From Hyphomicrobium sp. (GTDB lineage: Bacteria; Pseudomonadota; Alphaproteobacteria; Rhizobiales; Hyphomicrobiaceae), in contig JASBSU010000058.1 in NCBI GenBank assembly GCA_030148725.1, positions 1 through 42,367 of the forward strand: a stretch of DNA of 42,367 nt, given 5' to 3'. The notes beneath the pieces are model-generated. The model was not told the DNA's origin, made no database searches, and saw nothing but the letters and a program-made list of their open reading frames with translations. The stretch's first letter is position 1; each line of letters starts with the position of its first letter. A program made the translations under genes and the position numbers. Below, piece after piece: positions 1 to 8,715 of this stretch.

Positions 1-1
1 C

Positions 2-208
2 GGTAACCCGATCACCTACAAGGTGAAGGGCAAGCAGTACGTGTCGATCTTCGCAGGCCTCGGCGGCTGGATCGGCATCCCTGTCACCGCTGGTCTCGAC
101 ATGGACGACAAGTTCGGCGCGATCGGTGCGACGGCGATGGCAAAAGCCACCGGCCTCGACAAGATCCCGCAGGCTGGCATGCTCTACACCTTCCGTCTCG
201 GTGAGTAA
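2..208 (+). CDS. XoxF-like PQQ methanol dehydrogenase, C-terminal end (partial)
   Basis: The reading frame is open from the window edge to TAA at 206-208, giving the last 68 residues of a periplasmic PQQ-dependent alcohol dehydrogenase. The segment with KGKQYVSIFAGLGGWIG and KFGAIGATAMAKA aligns almost residue for residue with the end of the complete XoxF at 36815-38707, so this is a close paralogue. The PQQ site, the catalytic Asp and the metal ligands lie upstream of the window, so lanthanide dependence can only be inferred from that similarity. It is followed by a hairpin and then by an ankyrin-fused binding protein and a beta-propeller, the same kind of neighbours as the complete xoxF. 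Sure of the family, less sure of the subclade. Confidence 0.85.
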   Translation, partial: GNPITYKVKGKQYVSIFAGLGGWIGIPVTAGLDMDDKFGAIGATAMAKATGLDKIPQAGMLYTFRLGE

Positions 209-231
209 GCACGTCCATTGATGACAGTCGT

Positions 232-263
232 GGCGCCCGGAGCCTTCAATGGCACCGGGCGCC
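232..263 (+). terminator. Intercistronic hairpin after the xoxF-like gene
   Basis: A 9-bp perfect inverted repeat (232-240 with 255-263) is extended by an inner GCC/GGC pairing in the loop. It lies between the dehydrogenase stop and the next start. No T-run follows, so it is more likely an attenuator or 3' mRNA-protecting structure than a full terminator. The other xoxF copy also has a hairpin just after its stop codon. Confidence 0.5.
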
Positions 264-299
264 ATTCCCGTTGATGCCGATCATAGGTAGCGTTCTGCA

Positions 300-2108
300 A
301 TGCAGGTTTCCATGCGCACCGCGCTTCTGTCTTCACTCCTCACCGCAGCTCTTACGACGGCCATCGCCGGCGCCAACGCGATCGAGCGGCCTTCCGGGCG
401 CCGCGACTACATGCTCTCCACGCCGTATGAGCAGATGACACCTGCCGAGATCGGTGCGGCGAAGGCCGCAGCCAAGACACGCAAGGTGTCGAAACTCTCC
501 GTATGCGCCGACCCTGGCAACATGCCGCTATCGGACAACGAGAAGCAGGGCTTCCAGAACAAGATCATCGAGGCGGTCGCCGAGCAGATCGGCGCGCGCG
601 TCGAATACTTCTGGCGCCCGTATCTGGAGCGCGGACTGACGCGCGAGACATTCGCCAACAACGAATGCGACATTCTTCTCGATATGCCGACCGACACGAC
701 GGCGGTGCTGACCACGATTCCGATTTACCGCTCGACGTACGTGCTCGCCTACCTTGCGGACAAGCACTACGACTTCAAGAGCCTCGATGACCCGCGCCTG
801 AAGACGCTGCGTGTCGGCACATACCAGCACTCGGCGATCCGCATCGCGCTCGCCAAGTATGGCGTCAAGAATCTTCAATCGCTCGCCATCGTGACACCCG
901 ATGCCGACCTGAGGCCCGAAAACCAGCCTTGGCGCCAGCTCGAAAAGCTCGTTGACGGCTCGCTCGACGTGGCCGGCGTATGGGGTCCGTTCGCCGGCTG
1001 GTTCCAAAAGGTGAAGGGGGCGCCCATCACCGTGCAACCGGTCAACCTGATGGACGACGACATTCCTCTGGAGTTCAGCCTCTCGATCGGCGTCCAGAAT
1101 ACGGACGTCGTGCTGAAGTTCGTGCTCGACCACGCACTGATGGCGAAGAAGGAGGAGATCGAGAAGATCCTCGCTGACTACGGCGTGCCGCTCGTCCAAT
1201 GCAGCGACTGCGTGGCGGCCGGCAATCTTCCTTCCCACGGATCATACGACAAGGCGCTCGAGAAGAAGTACGAGGAGCGCTACCTGAAATCGGCCACCCC
1301 GCGCCCGGCAACCGCCGCCGCGTCCGAGGACCAGGTCGTCTCCAAGAAGCGACTGGAGGAATGGCTGGCCGCCGGCGCCGACGTCAACGCCGAGCTCGGT
1401 AACGCCGTCATGGCCTTCGATCCCGAGCGTGTGAAGTTCCTCATCAGCAAAGGCGCCGACGTCGACAAGCTGAACGACAACGGCTACGCGCCTCTACACA
1501 CGGCCGCCCGCAGCCGCAATTCCGATCTCGTAAAGCTGCTGCTCGAGAACAAGGCCGATCCAAACCTGCCCGACAGCGACGGCATGACCCCCCTCGTACA
1601 CGCCATAATGCGCAACCACGTTCCGTCCATCGAAGCTCTCGTGGCGGCCGGTGCCGACATCGAGCGCCCGACCAAGCAGGGCTACACACCGTTGGAAGTC
1701 GCCATCGGCGAGGACCAGCTGTTTGCCGCCCGCGCGCTGATCGATGCCGGAGCCAAGGTCAACGTGGCCAGCGGATCGCAGAAGATCACGCCGCTGATGC
1801 TCGTTGCCTCCCAGCTCAGCAAGCAGGCGCGCGCCACGCATCTCGCCGCCGGCCAGACGCCCATCGACATCGCCGAGCTATTGATTGCGAAGGGTGCCGA
1901 GGTCGATGCCAAGTCTGCCGCCGGCGTCACGGCCCTCATGGTTGCGGCTGGGCACAACAATGCGCCGATGATTGGCTTGTTGCTGGGCAAAGGTGCCAAT
2001 CCCGCGCTCAAAAATAACGTTGGCAAAACTGCGCTGGATATCGCACGTGAAGCTCGCAACGAGGTCGCAGTCAGCGCCCTCCAGCTGCTTGCCACCCCCC
2101 CGAACTGA
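300..2108 (+). CDS. MxaJ/XoxJ-like periplasmic binding protein fused to ankyrin repeats (copy A)
   Basis: A 602-residue secreted protein. Residues 5-27 form a signal peptide; ATG 312 (fifth codon) is an equally good start. Residues about 65-305 are a type 2 periplasmic-binding fold of the quinoprotein dehydrogenase-associated family (TIGR03871-like), recognisable from LSVCADPGNMPLS and GFQNKI and alignable with MxaJ in this window. A CxxC (CSDC) marks the end of that domain. Residues about 350-600 form some six ankyrin repeats (GYAPLHTAARS, GMTPLVHAI, GVTALMVAA). XoxJ-type proteins are thought to act on or with the dehydrogenase rather than to feed a transporter. The ankyrin part suggests protein-protein contacts in the periplasm (inference). 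It follows an xoxF-like gene, as does its paralogue at 34924-36690. Confidence 0.85.
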   Translation: MQVSMRTALLSSLLTAALTTAIAGANAIERPSGRRDYMLSTPYEQMTPAEIGAAKAAAKTRKVSKLSVCADPGNMPLSDNEKQGFQNKIIEAVAEQIGARVEYFWRPYLERGLTRETFANNECDILLDMPTDTTAVLTTIPIYRSTYVLAYLADKHYDFKSLDDPRLKTLRVGTYQHSAIRIALAKYGVKNLQSLAIVTPDADLRPENQPWRQLEKLVDGSLDVAGVWGPFAGWFQKVKGAPITVQPVNLMDDDIPLEFSLSIGVQNTDVVLKFVLDHALMAKKEEIEKILADYGVPLVQCSDCVAAGNLPSHGSYDKALEKKYEERYLKSATPRPATAAASEDQVVSKKRLEEWLAAGADVNAELGNAVMAFDPERVKFLISKGADVDKLNDNGYAPLHTAARSRNSDLVKLLLENKADPNLPDSDGMTPLVHAIMRNHVPSIEALVAAGADIERPTKQGYTPLEVAIGEDQLFAARALIDAGAKVNVASGSQKITPLMLVASQLSKQARATHLAAGQTPIDIAELLIAKGAEVDAKSAAGVTALMVAAGHNNAPMIGLLLGKGANPALKNNVGKTALDIAREARNEVAVSALQLLATPPN

Positions 2109-2156
2109 TGTCAGTCGAACGTCGGCGCGTTCCCCAAACGAACAGGACGAGACAGA

Positions 2157-3122
2157 ATGCGTAAAGCATCCGCCCTCGCAATCGTGATTGCACTGCTCGG
2201 CACGACTTCCGCAGACGCCTATCAGCTCTTCATCAGCAACGAGAAGGACAACACGGTTACCGTTCTCGACAGCACGACGATGCAGCCGATCAAGATCATC
2301 AAGACAGGTAAGCGCCCGCGTGGCATTCGCATCACGCCGGATTTCAAGGAGGTGCTGGTCTGCGTTGGAGATGACGATGCCATCGATGTGATCGACACCG
2401 AGAAGTTGGAGGTCGTGCGCTCGATCCCTACCCTGGCTGATCCGGAATATCTGGAAGTCGAGCCAGGCGGCAAACGCATGTTCATCGCAAACGAGGACGA
2501 TGCGATGGTCTCGGTGACGGACATCGCTGATGGCAAGGTCGAGGCGGAAATAGCGGTCGGCATCGAGCCTGAAGGCATCGCCTTCAGTCCGGATGGCAAG
2601 CATGCCGTCGCGACCTCCGAGTCAACCAGCATGGCGCACGTAATCGACACGACGACCTTCAAGCTAATCGCCAACGTCCTCGTCGACACGCGCCCCCGCG
2701 CCGTGCTGTATCAGGACAATGGCGAACGTTTCTGGGTCACGTCTGAGGTCGGCGGAACGCTCGCCGTCATCGACGCCAAGACCTATAAGATCATCAAGAA
2801 GATCGGCTTCGCCATCGAGGGCGTTCGCGATGAGCTGATCCAGCCGCTCGGCATCCGTTTTTCCAAGGACGGCAAGCGCGGCTTCGTCGCGCTCGGTCGC
2901 GCCAACCGGATTGCGGTCGTCGACGTCGAGAAGCTCGAAGTGACGAACTACATCCTCGTCGGCCAACGCCCCTGGCACATGGAGATGTCACCCGACGGCT
3001 CCAAGCTCTATACGGCCAACGGTCTGACGAACGACGTGACCATCATCGACCTCGCCACGCTGCGCGCCGAGAAGTCGGTACCCGTCGGCCGTTTGCCCTG
3101 GGGTATCGCGATCAAGCCTTGA
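2157..3122 (+). CDS. YVTN/PQQ-catabolism-associated beta-propeller protein (copy A)
   Basis: A 321-residue secreted protein with signal peptide 1-21 (ends TSADA). The rest is a series of roughly 40-residue blades such as LFISNEKDNTVTVLDS, MFIANEDDAMVSVTD and LYTANGLTNDVTIIDL. This is the hallmark of the YVTN beta-propeller family, and it fits the PQQ-dependent catabolism-associated subgroup (TIGR03866). It starts 48 bp after the ankyrin-fused binding protein and is probably co-transcribed with it. A paralogue of equal length (31199-32164) ends the other xoxF operon. The function is unproven; a scaffold or accessory factor for periplasmic quinoproteins is the usual guess. It ends about 60 bp from a convergent kinase gene with no clear terminator between. 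Confidence 0.85.
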   Translation: MRKASALAIVIALLGTTSADAYQLFISNEKDNTVTVLDSTTMQPIKIIKTGKRPRGIRITPDFKEVLVCVGDDDAIDVIDTEKLEVVRSIPTLADPEYLEVEPGGKRMFIANEDDAMVSVTDIADGKVEAEIAVGIEPEGIAFSPDGKHAVATSESTSMAHVIDTTTFKLIANVLVDTRPRAVLYQDNGERFWVTSEVGGTLAVIDAKTYKIIKKIGFAIEGVRDELIQPLGIRFSKDGKRGFVALGRANRIAVVDVEKLEVTNYILVGQRPWHMEMSPDGSKLYTANGLTNDVTIIDLATLRAEKSVPVGRLPWGIAIKP

Positions 3123-3182
3123 CCGCGGACCGCCAGCCGTAGGCGCGTCGCCGCGACCCGAACGACCGCGGCAGCATGGCGA

Positions 3183-4565
3183 TCACGCGACCTGCGCTTC
3201 TGCCGCCACCGGAATCCATGCTTCCAGAGAGGCGCCACCTGCCTCCCGGTTCGAAAGCTTCAGCGCGCCGCCTGTCGCCCACACACGCTCGCTCATGCCC
3301 GCCACGCCATAGCTCGGCTTCAACGCCTCCGGCAGGCCCCGGCCATCGTCCGCAACCGTCACGCGCACGACAGCGCCAGACGGCTGCTGCATCGACGGCG
3401 GCACGTTCGGCGGCTCGACAGGCTCAACGATCACGTCGATCGCTTTCGCCTCCGAGTGTTTCAAGGCATTCGTCAGACCCTCCTGCACGATCCGGTAGAT
3501 CGTCAGGTTGGTCGTCTCATCACATTCGGGCAGATCATCCGCGATGGTGAGACTGATTGAGAGGTCACGATGGCTCTGTCGCAACATCGCAACGAGGGAC
3601 GAAAGTTTGGCCTTGATGCCGAACTCATCGAGCCCCAATGGCCGCAGCTTCGCTAGCACGCGCCGATTGACCCGCTGTATGGCATCGAGGCTCGCCAACA
3701 GAGTTGCACCGGCTTCGCGCAATTTCTCCTGATCGGAGCCACCGCGCTGGATCTCGGTGTCTATCACCGTCACGGCAGCACGGATCGTGAAGAGATACGG
3801 CCCCAGCTCATCGTGAAGCTCACGCGCCAGTTCCTTGCGCTCTTCATCCTGCACGTTGATGACGCGCTCCGTGAGCCGCCGGTTTTCCGAAATGGTCCGT
3901 TGTAGCGTCGCGGCAAAATTATTGAGCTTGCGGCATATGTCCGAGATTTCCGGCGGACCACTTTCGGGCACGAGCACGTCGTACCGTCCAGCCTCCAGCA
4001 CCATCAGCGCATCGCCGACGTTCCTGATCGGCCGTAGCAAGTGCGAGATCATGATGCTCATGAAAATCAGCGTCGCTGTGCCGAGGCCGGCGCCCACTGC
4101 GGTGAACGTGAGGATCGAATCCCAGATTTCCGCCGCCTCGTGATCGGCGCGCGGCGAAACAACCAGCTTGCCGAAACTGCGTCCGTTGACGACAACTGGA
4201 ATTTCAAGGTCCGCGATCGGCGCGCCCATCTGCGCCAGCCACTCCGGCGCCGCCCCCTCTCCTTCTTCGCCTTCCTCGCTTTCTGCTTTGGAAGGCTCAG
4301 GCGCTCCATCCTCCGCGCGGTAAATACGAACGTGACGCAGCTCCTTGAGGCCACCCAGAAGGATCTTGAGATGCTGCTCGGGATCAGCGGTCCCCTGCAG
4401 GCTCTCGATCGTCGTCTCGACGAACTCCTTGGCCAGCCGCATGATGCTGTTGTTCTCAGCTCTGATGCGGGGCCCAGCGCTGATCACCATCGCCAGCACG
4501 AACGAGATCAGCGCCACCGAGAGAAGACCAACAATCAGCGCATTGAGACGAAAACTGATGGACAT
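3183..4565 (-). CDS. NarL-type sensor histidine kinase
   Basis: A 460-residue membrane kinase. Transmembrane segments are about 10-30 and 151-174, enclosing a periplasmic domain with a Glu-rich insert at about 96-104. HAMP follows at about 175-228. HisKA_3 dimerisation has phosphoacceptor His251 in RELHDELGPYLF. The HATPase domain has its N box at EGLTNALKH (Asn366), G1 at DDGRG (407-411) and G2 near YGVAGM. All catalytic boxes are intact. It is divergent from the response regulator at 4667, with a GGGA-N5-TCCC palindrome between them. The family resembles FlhS/RfdS-type kinases that control methanol and formaldehyde genes in other alphaproteobacteria (family knowledge). The signal is unknown. 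Confidence 0.9.
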   Translation of the reverse strand: MSISFRLNALIVGLLSVALISFVLAMVISAGPRIRAENNSIMRLAKEFVETTIESLQGTADPEQHLKILLGGLKELRHVRIYRAEDGAPEPSKAESEEGEEGEGAAPEWLAQMGAPIADLEIPVVVNGRSFGKLVVSPRADHEAAEIWDSILTFTAVGAGLGTATLIFMSIMISHLLRPIRNVGDALMVLEAGRYDVLVPESGPPEISDICRKLNNFAATLQRTISENRRLTERVINVQDEERKELARELHDELGPYLFTIRAAVTVIDTEIQRGGSDQEKLREAGATLLASLDAIQRVNRRVLAKLRPLGLDEFGIKAKLSSLVAMLRQSHRDLSISLTIADDLPECDETTNLTIYRIVQEGLTNALKHSEAKAIDVIVEPVEPPNVPPSMQQPSGAVVRVTVADDGRGLPEALKPSYGVAGMSERVWATGGALKLSNREAGGASLEAWIPVAAEAQVA

Positions 4566-4593
4566 GCCATCTCCCTGAGCAGAATCGCAGTTC

Positions 4594-4606
4594 GGGAAAA
4601 ATTCCC
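4594..4606. promoter_or_regulatory. GGGA-N5-TCCC palindrome between divergent kinase and regulator
   Basis: The sequence reads GGGAAAAATTCCC. It lies 28 bp upstream of the kinase start on the minus strand and 60 bp upstream of the regulator start at 4667, so it could serve either gene. An exact match to the recurrent operator-like motif of this window. Autoregulation by the adjacent regulator is an inference. Confidence 0.6.
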
Positions 4607-4666
4607 TATTTTCCCGAGGAAAAAACGAGATGCTACGTTATACAATTGCTTGTAATGAGACGAGAC

Positions 4667-5284
4667 ATGAAGGTGCTTATCGTCGACGATCATCCGCTGG
4701 TTCTGTCCGGCTGCAGGGCTCTCCTTAAAGACACCGACGACATGGAAATGGTCTCGGCCGGGGATGCCGCCGCGGCTCATGACGTGTATCTGAGCGAGCG
4801 CCCCGACGTTGCGGTGATCGACATCAACTTGCCGGACGTTTCGGGGTTTGAGCTCGCGCGCCGTATCCTCTCCGACGATCCCGCCGCGCGCATCATGATG
4901 TTCTCCATGAACGATGACTCGATGTTCGCCGCACAGGCGATCGAGACGGGCGCCAAGGGCTACTTCAGCAAGACCGATCACCCGCAGGACTTCCTCGATG
5001 CCATCCGCGCGGTCTATCGCGGCGGCCACTCGCTGGCGCCAGAAATGGCCCAGAAAATCGCGTTTTTGCGCATTGGCGCGGGCGAAGGCGGCGCCGCCCT
5101 GACGCTGCGCGAGCGTGAGGTGCTGCGGCTCTTGGCCAAGGGCAAGAGCATGTCCGAGATCGCAGCGCTCATAAACGTCTCCTACAAGACAGTCGCCGTC
5201 ATCTGCGCAACTTTGCGCACGAGGTTCGGCGCGCGAACGGCCATGGAACTCATCCGCATTGCCGTCGAGCAGAAGATCGTATGA
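4667..5284 (+). CDS. LuxR/NarL-family response regulator
   Basis: A 205-residue two-domain regulator. The receiver domain (1-120) opens MKVLIVDDHP, with the acidic pair at 8-9, phosphoacceptor Asp52 in VIDINLP and Lys near KTDHP. A GerE/LuxR helix-turn-helix follows at about 143-200 (LTLREREVLRLLAKGKSM, then VSYKTVAV). ATG 4667 is chosen because it gives the canonical receiver N-terminus; in-frame ATG 4655 and TTG 4646 would add 4 or 7 residues. The partner is the divergent kinase at 3183-4565. It likely binds DNA as a phosphorylated dimer, and the palindrome at 4594-4606 is a candidate site. Confidence 0.9.
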   Translation: MKVLIVDDHPLVLSGCRALLKDTDDMEMVSAGDAAAAHDVYLSERPDVAVIDINLPDVSGFELARRILSDDPAARIMMFSMNDDSMFAAQAIETGAKGYFSKTDHPQDFLDAIRAVYRGGHSLAPEMAQKIAFLRIGAGEGGAALTLREREVLRLLAKGKSMSEIAALINVSYKTVAVICATLRTRFGARTAMELIRIAVEQKIV

Positions 5285-5413
5285 GCCGCAAACGAAGCGC
5301 CTCGAGACCCAGGTCGGGAAAATAAGGCAATTGCCACAGGACAATGTGCACTGGCGCGCACCCGCCGATCAGGGTACGCCGGACGACGTTCCCTGCCGTG
5401 AGGAGTAGACTGC

Positions 5414-6945
5414 GTGGCGCATCAGGCGTACCCGCCTACCGACGACCTAATAGAGCCGCCGCCTAACGGCACCACCGGTATTTCGGCCGATCGCCCGCCG
5501 AGCGCCTTCACCCAGCCCGTCGAAACGCTGAGAAACTATTGGTACGGCCTGCCGGTTCGCTGGCAGCTCATGATCTCCATATCGGTGATCAGCATCGGAG
5601 CAGTCCTGCTTTCCATTGTCCTCGCAGTGTTGGATGCGCGAGGCCGTGTCGAGGTCGAGGTCAACTCCTCGATGTCGGTCGCCTACCAGCTCGTGACCGA
5701 TGCGATCGCACGCTCCGACAACAAAACGTCCGGTACCAACCTCATGCAGCTCCTGCCGGAGCAGCTGACCTCCGTCCGCCACGCCCGCATCCTGGTGTCG
5801 GAGAATAACGGCGACCTCATCCAAGTCGCCCCCGACCAGCGTACGACCGACCTCGTCCATCACCCAGAATCCGCGCCCCAGTGGTTCGCCGATCTCGTCG
5901 GTCCGAGCGTCGGCACGCGCCAGATCAGGGTGATGCTGGCCAACGACCGGATCGGCTCGATCCTAATCGTCGGCGAGCCGCGCGACGAATTGGGAGAGGT
6001 GTGGGAGGAAGTTTCGCGGCGCGCCATCATCTGGCTCGCCATCACCGCGCTGATGCTCGCGTTCCTCTATTACGTGCTCGGCCGCCTCCTCAATCCTTTG
6101 GTCGAGCTGTCCGCAGGCATGCACCAGCTGGAAGACGGACACTACGGAGCGCGTGTCGCCGAGCCCCCGGTGCGGGAGCTGGGGGCAATCGCCGGCCAAT
6201 TCAACCTGCTCGCAGGAGCCCTCGAAAAAGCGCGAGACGAAAACAACCGTCTCTACCGAAGCCTCATCGCCGTGCAGGAGGATGAGCGGCGACGCATCGC
6301 CAACGACCTGCACGATGAGGCAGGCCCCTGCCTGTTCGGCATCACGGCCAACGCAGCGTCCATCGCCCGCCTGTCGATGCTCGAACCGAACGCCCAGACG
6401 GCACCGATCAAGACCCGCGTCGAAGAGATCCACACCATCACCGAGCGCCTGAAGGCGATCAATCGCGACCTCCTGCGCAACCTTCGTCCTGTCGAGATCG
6501 GCCGCATCCCGCTGACCGAGCTTATCGGCAGCCTCGTTGCTGGCTTCGAGAGACGGCACCCGGAATGCACCTTCGGGCTGTCGTTCGGCAAAGTCGCGCG
6601 CGGCTACGGCGAGGAAGCCGACATAACGATCTTCCGATGCGTGCAGGAAGGGCTGACGAACGTCATCAAGCACGCCAACGCCACCAAGGCGAAAATCGAC
6701 ATTGGCGAGCAGCCTGAAGCGGTACGTTGCGCATCCGGATCACCGACAACGGCAACGGCCTCCCCGCTAACGTGATCCTGGGTATCGGCCTCACGGCGAT
6801 GCGCGAGCGCATACGCAGCATCAACGGCTCCAGCTCAATCGAAAATGCTGAGCCAGGAACCGTCCTCACAATCGACATCCCGGCAAGACCCGAAGGCGCC
6901 GCAAGAGCGCCTCTTAACGACCAGCCCAAGGAAACCGCCACATGA
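5414..6945 (+). pseudogene. Sensor histidine kinase interrupted by a frameshift (copy A)
   Basis: GTG start with AGGAG at 5401-5405. Frame 2 encodes a proline-rich N-terminus, transmembrane segments at about 50-73 and 205-225, HAMP, HisKA_3 with His300 in NDLHDEAGPCLF and the ATPase N box (EGLTNVIKH). It then runs out at a stop at 6773-6775. The missing G1 and G2 boxes (ITDNGNG, GIGLTAMRER) continue in frame 1 from about 6727 to 6945. The intact paralogue at 27202-28635 aligns across both pieces. One lost base at about 6720-6727 explains the break. As written, the 453-residue product lacks the ATP-lid region and should not autophosphorylate. A sequencing error is possible. The frame-1 end overlaps the regulator start by ATGA. 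Confidence 0.8.
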
Positions 6946-7589
6946 AGGTTCTCGTCATCGACGACCACCCGATCGTATTCCAAGGATGCCGCAGACTTCT
7001 CGAGGGTGTTGGCGTAGACGAGATGCTGGTCGCCGACCGGCCGTCCAAGGGCTTTCGGCTCTACCGCCAAGAAAAGCCGAACATGATCATCGCCGACCTC
7101 TCGATGCAGGCGGCTTCGCTCGGAGGCCTGTCCTTCATCCGCCGCCTCCGCGCCCACGACGAGCACACACCGATCATGGTGCTCAGCATGCACTCCGACC
7201 GTATGATCGTGAGCCGCACCCTCGAAGCCGGCGCGAACGGTTACCTTCTGAAGGATTCCGCCTGGGATGAATTCATGACCGCCTTTCGCGTCGTCCGCGA
7301 AGGCGGACGCTATCTCTGCCACGAGCTGGCATCCCAGATAGCGTTCATGGAAGCGCGCGGTCAGCGCGATCCCCTGGCCCAGATGACCGACCGCGAGCGT
7401 CAGATCATCACGCTGATTGCCGCCGGCAAGCCTTACAGCGAGATCGCTGCACAGCTTCGCATCAGCTACAAGACCGTCGTCAACACGACCGCTCAGCTCA
7501 AGAGTAAGCTCGGCGCTCGCTCGCTGCCGGAGTTGATGCGGATCGCCATCGACCACCTGCCCGCCAACGGCATAAAGGCCGTGCAGTAG
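6942..7589 (+). CDS. LuxR/NarL-family response regulator (copy A)
   Basis: 215 residues. Receiver with MKVLVIDDHP, Asp52 in IIADLSMQ, and Lys in GYLLKDS; GerE helix-turn-helix at about 147-200 (MTDRERQIITLIAAGKPY, ISYKTVVNT). The ATG overlaps the kinase stop by four bases (ATGA), so it was translationally coupled to the now frameshifted kinase. It is closely similar along its length to the regulator at 28632-29279, including the unusual DLSMQ stretch with a few extra residues before GGLSFIRRL. With its own kinase damaged, it may be served by the paralogous kinase or act unphosphorylated (inference). Confidence 0.92.
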   Translation: MKVLVIDDHPIVFQGCRRLLEGVGVDEMLVADRPSKGFRLYRQEKPNMIIADLSMQAASLGGLSFIRRLRAHDEHTPIMVLSMHSDRMIVSRTLEAGANGYLLKDSAWDEFMTAFRVVREGGRYLCHELASQIAFMEARGQRDPLAQMTDRERQIITLIAAGKPYSEIAAQLRISYKTVVNTTAQLKSKLGARSLPELMRIAIDHLPANGIKAVQ

Positions 7590-7639
7590 CGCTGCACATC
7601 GGCGGCATTGGAGCCTCGTCCGCCGACCATGGAGCGATC

Positions 7640-7672
7640 AGGAAATACTCCCGCAACAAGGGAATATTCTCC
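7640..7672. promoter_or_regulatory. Two degenerate GGGA-N5-TCCC-like sites 20 bp apart
   Basis: AGGAAATACTCCC (7640-7652) and GGGAATATTCTCC (7660-7672) begin exactly 20 bp apart, close to two helical turns, upstream of the secreted Cys-rich gene at 7791. The first has one and the second two mismatches to the exact motif. The pairing and phasing make a cooperative regulator site plausible. Confidence 0.45.
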
Positions 7673-7790
7673 GGCGGCGGAAATGAACTTAGCCCTGGTC
7701 AGTCCGCCAGTTTCGCCCTTTGCATGACGTCCTAGCTTACGGCGCGTCTAGGTCCGCCGGGGCGCCTGGTCGTCGCTGACGGAGAGACCC

Positions 7791-8249
7791 GTGACGTTCA
7801 AGTCCATTGCAACCGCGCTCATCCTGCTCATCCCGGCAAGTCAGTTCGCTCACGCTGGCGACGAACAATGCCTGACGAAAAGCGAGCTTGAAGATACCGC
7901 TCGCATGAGCGCGACGATGGGATTGGGTGGTGCCTTGAAACGCTGCGGCGCGTGCCTTGGTGACCGCTATCAGGCGACCGTCGACAAGTTCGAAGGGAGC
8001 GGCATGCTGATCGACTTCCGCCGTTCGGAGGCGGCCATCCAGAGCAGCCGCGAAAAGTTCTACTATGCTGACGACCTCGTTCGCGTCGGCGCTCGCAAGT
8101 ACGCCGCTGACCTCAGCGCCGACTGCACAGCCTGTGCGGCAACCGCGGAAATCGCCAACGGCCTCGGCACCGACGAAGCGCGCGCGAAACTCTACCACGA
8201 GGAATCCGAGCGACTGAAAGCGCTCTCCGCGTTCAAGAGCTGCCCATGA
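7791..8249 (+). CDS. Secreted protein of unknown function with two CxxC motifs
   Basis: 152 residues from a GTG start preceded by GGAGAG at 7780-7785. Signal peptide 1-22 ends FAHAG. The mature part has six cysteines: one near the N-terminus, CGAC, CTAC and one at the extreme C-terminus. The CxxC pairs suggest disulfides or metal/redox chemistry, but no CxxCH haem site is present. I do not recognise the family. It stands alone on the plus strand, behind a pair of operator-like sites, and converges on the small gene at 8297-8668. A periplasmic role linked to the surrounding methanol-oxidation helpers is only suggested by position. Confidence 0.75.
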   Translation: MTFKSIATALILLIPASQFAHAGDEQCLTKSELEDTARMSATMGLGGALKRCGACLGDRYQATVDKFEGSGMLIDFRRSEAAIQSSREKFYYADDLVRVGARKYAADLSADCTACAATAEIANGLGTDEARAKLYHEESERLKALSAFKSCP

Positions 8250-8296
8250 GCCCCGCGTTCCGAGGAATCATTCGCGTTACGCGCAAATAGACCGCC

Positions 8297-8668
8297 TCAG
8301 GATCCGCCGACCGAACGCTCCTGCCACTGCCGCGAAGCCCGCCCGATGTTCCGCTTCGGCCAATCCTGGAAATAGCTCTGCGACGTCGCGCTCGAGAAGC
8401 AGTAGAGCTTTCCGGTGTCCGGATCGATCCAGTTCAGCGAGCAATCGGCTTTGATCATCGCGCCCGAGGCAAGGCCGATTGGGTCATGGCCACCGAACTC
8501 GGCTTTCATTCCGACCGGGGGCACCGACGCTTTCCAGATGCCGCCCGGATGCCGCGCCGGGGCAAGGCGCACCTCACCGCCCGCGCTATCGTTTTCAGCG
8601 GCGCGGGCAGACGACAACCCGACGCTCGCACCGGCCAGAAGCACCAAAAGCACCAAGCGGCGTTGCAT
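8297..8668 (-). CDS. Small secreted protein of unknown function
   Basis: 123 residues. The signal peptide, about 1-23, ends SSARAA. The mature protein is short, with two cysteines (DCSLNWIDPD, then LYCFSS) and a basic, Trp-containing tail. No family is recognised. It lies 47 bp downstream of the DUF3617-like gene on the same strand and could be co-transcribed with it. Real-gene evidence is the clean signal peptide, the position in a strand-consistent pair and the lack of a better overlapping frame. Confidence 0.65.
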   Translation of the reverse strand: MQRRLVLLVLLAGASVGLSSARAAENDSAGGEVRLAPARHPGGIWKASVPPVGMKAEFGGHDPIGLASGAMIKADCSLNWIDPDTGKLYCFSSATSQSYFQDWPKRNIGRASRQWQERSVGGS

Positions 8669-8715
8669 CGCGATCCACCTTCAATGCTGAAATCCCAACA
8701 ATGGTGACAGCAAGC

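Noticed and set aside
3123-3182. Terminator between the convergent propeller and kinase genes
   Set aside because: Only CCGCGG self-complementary words, no clear stem with T-run on either strand.
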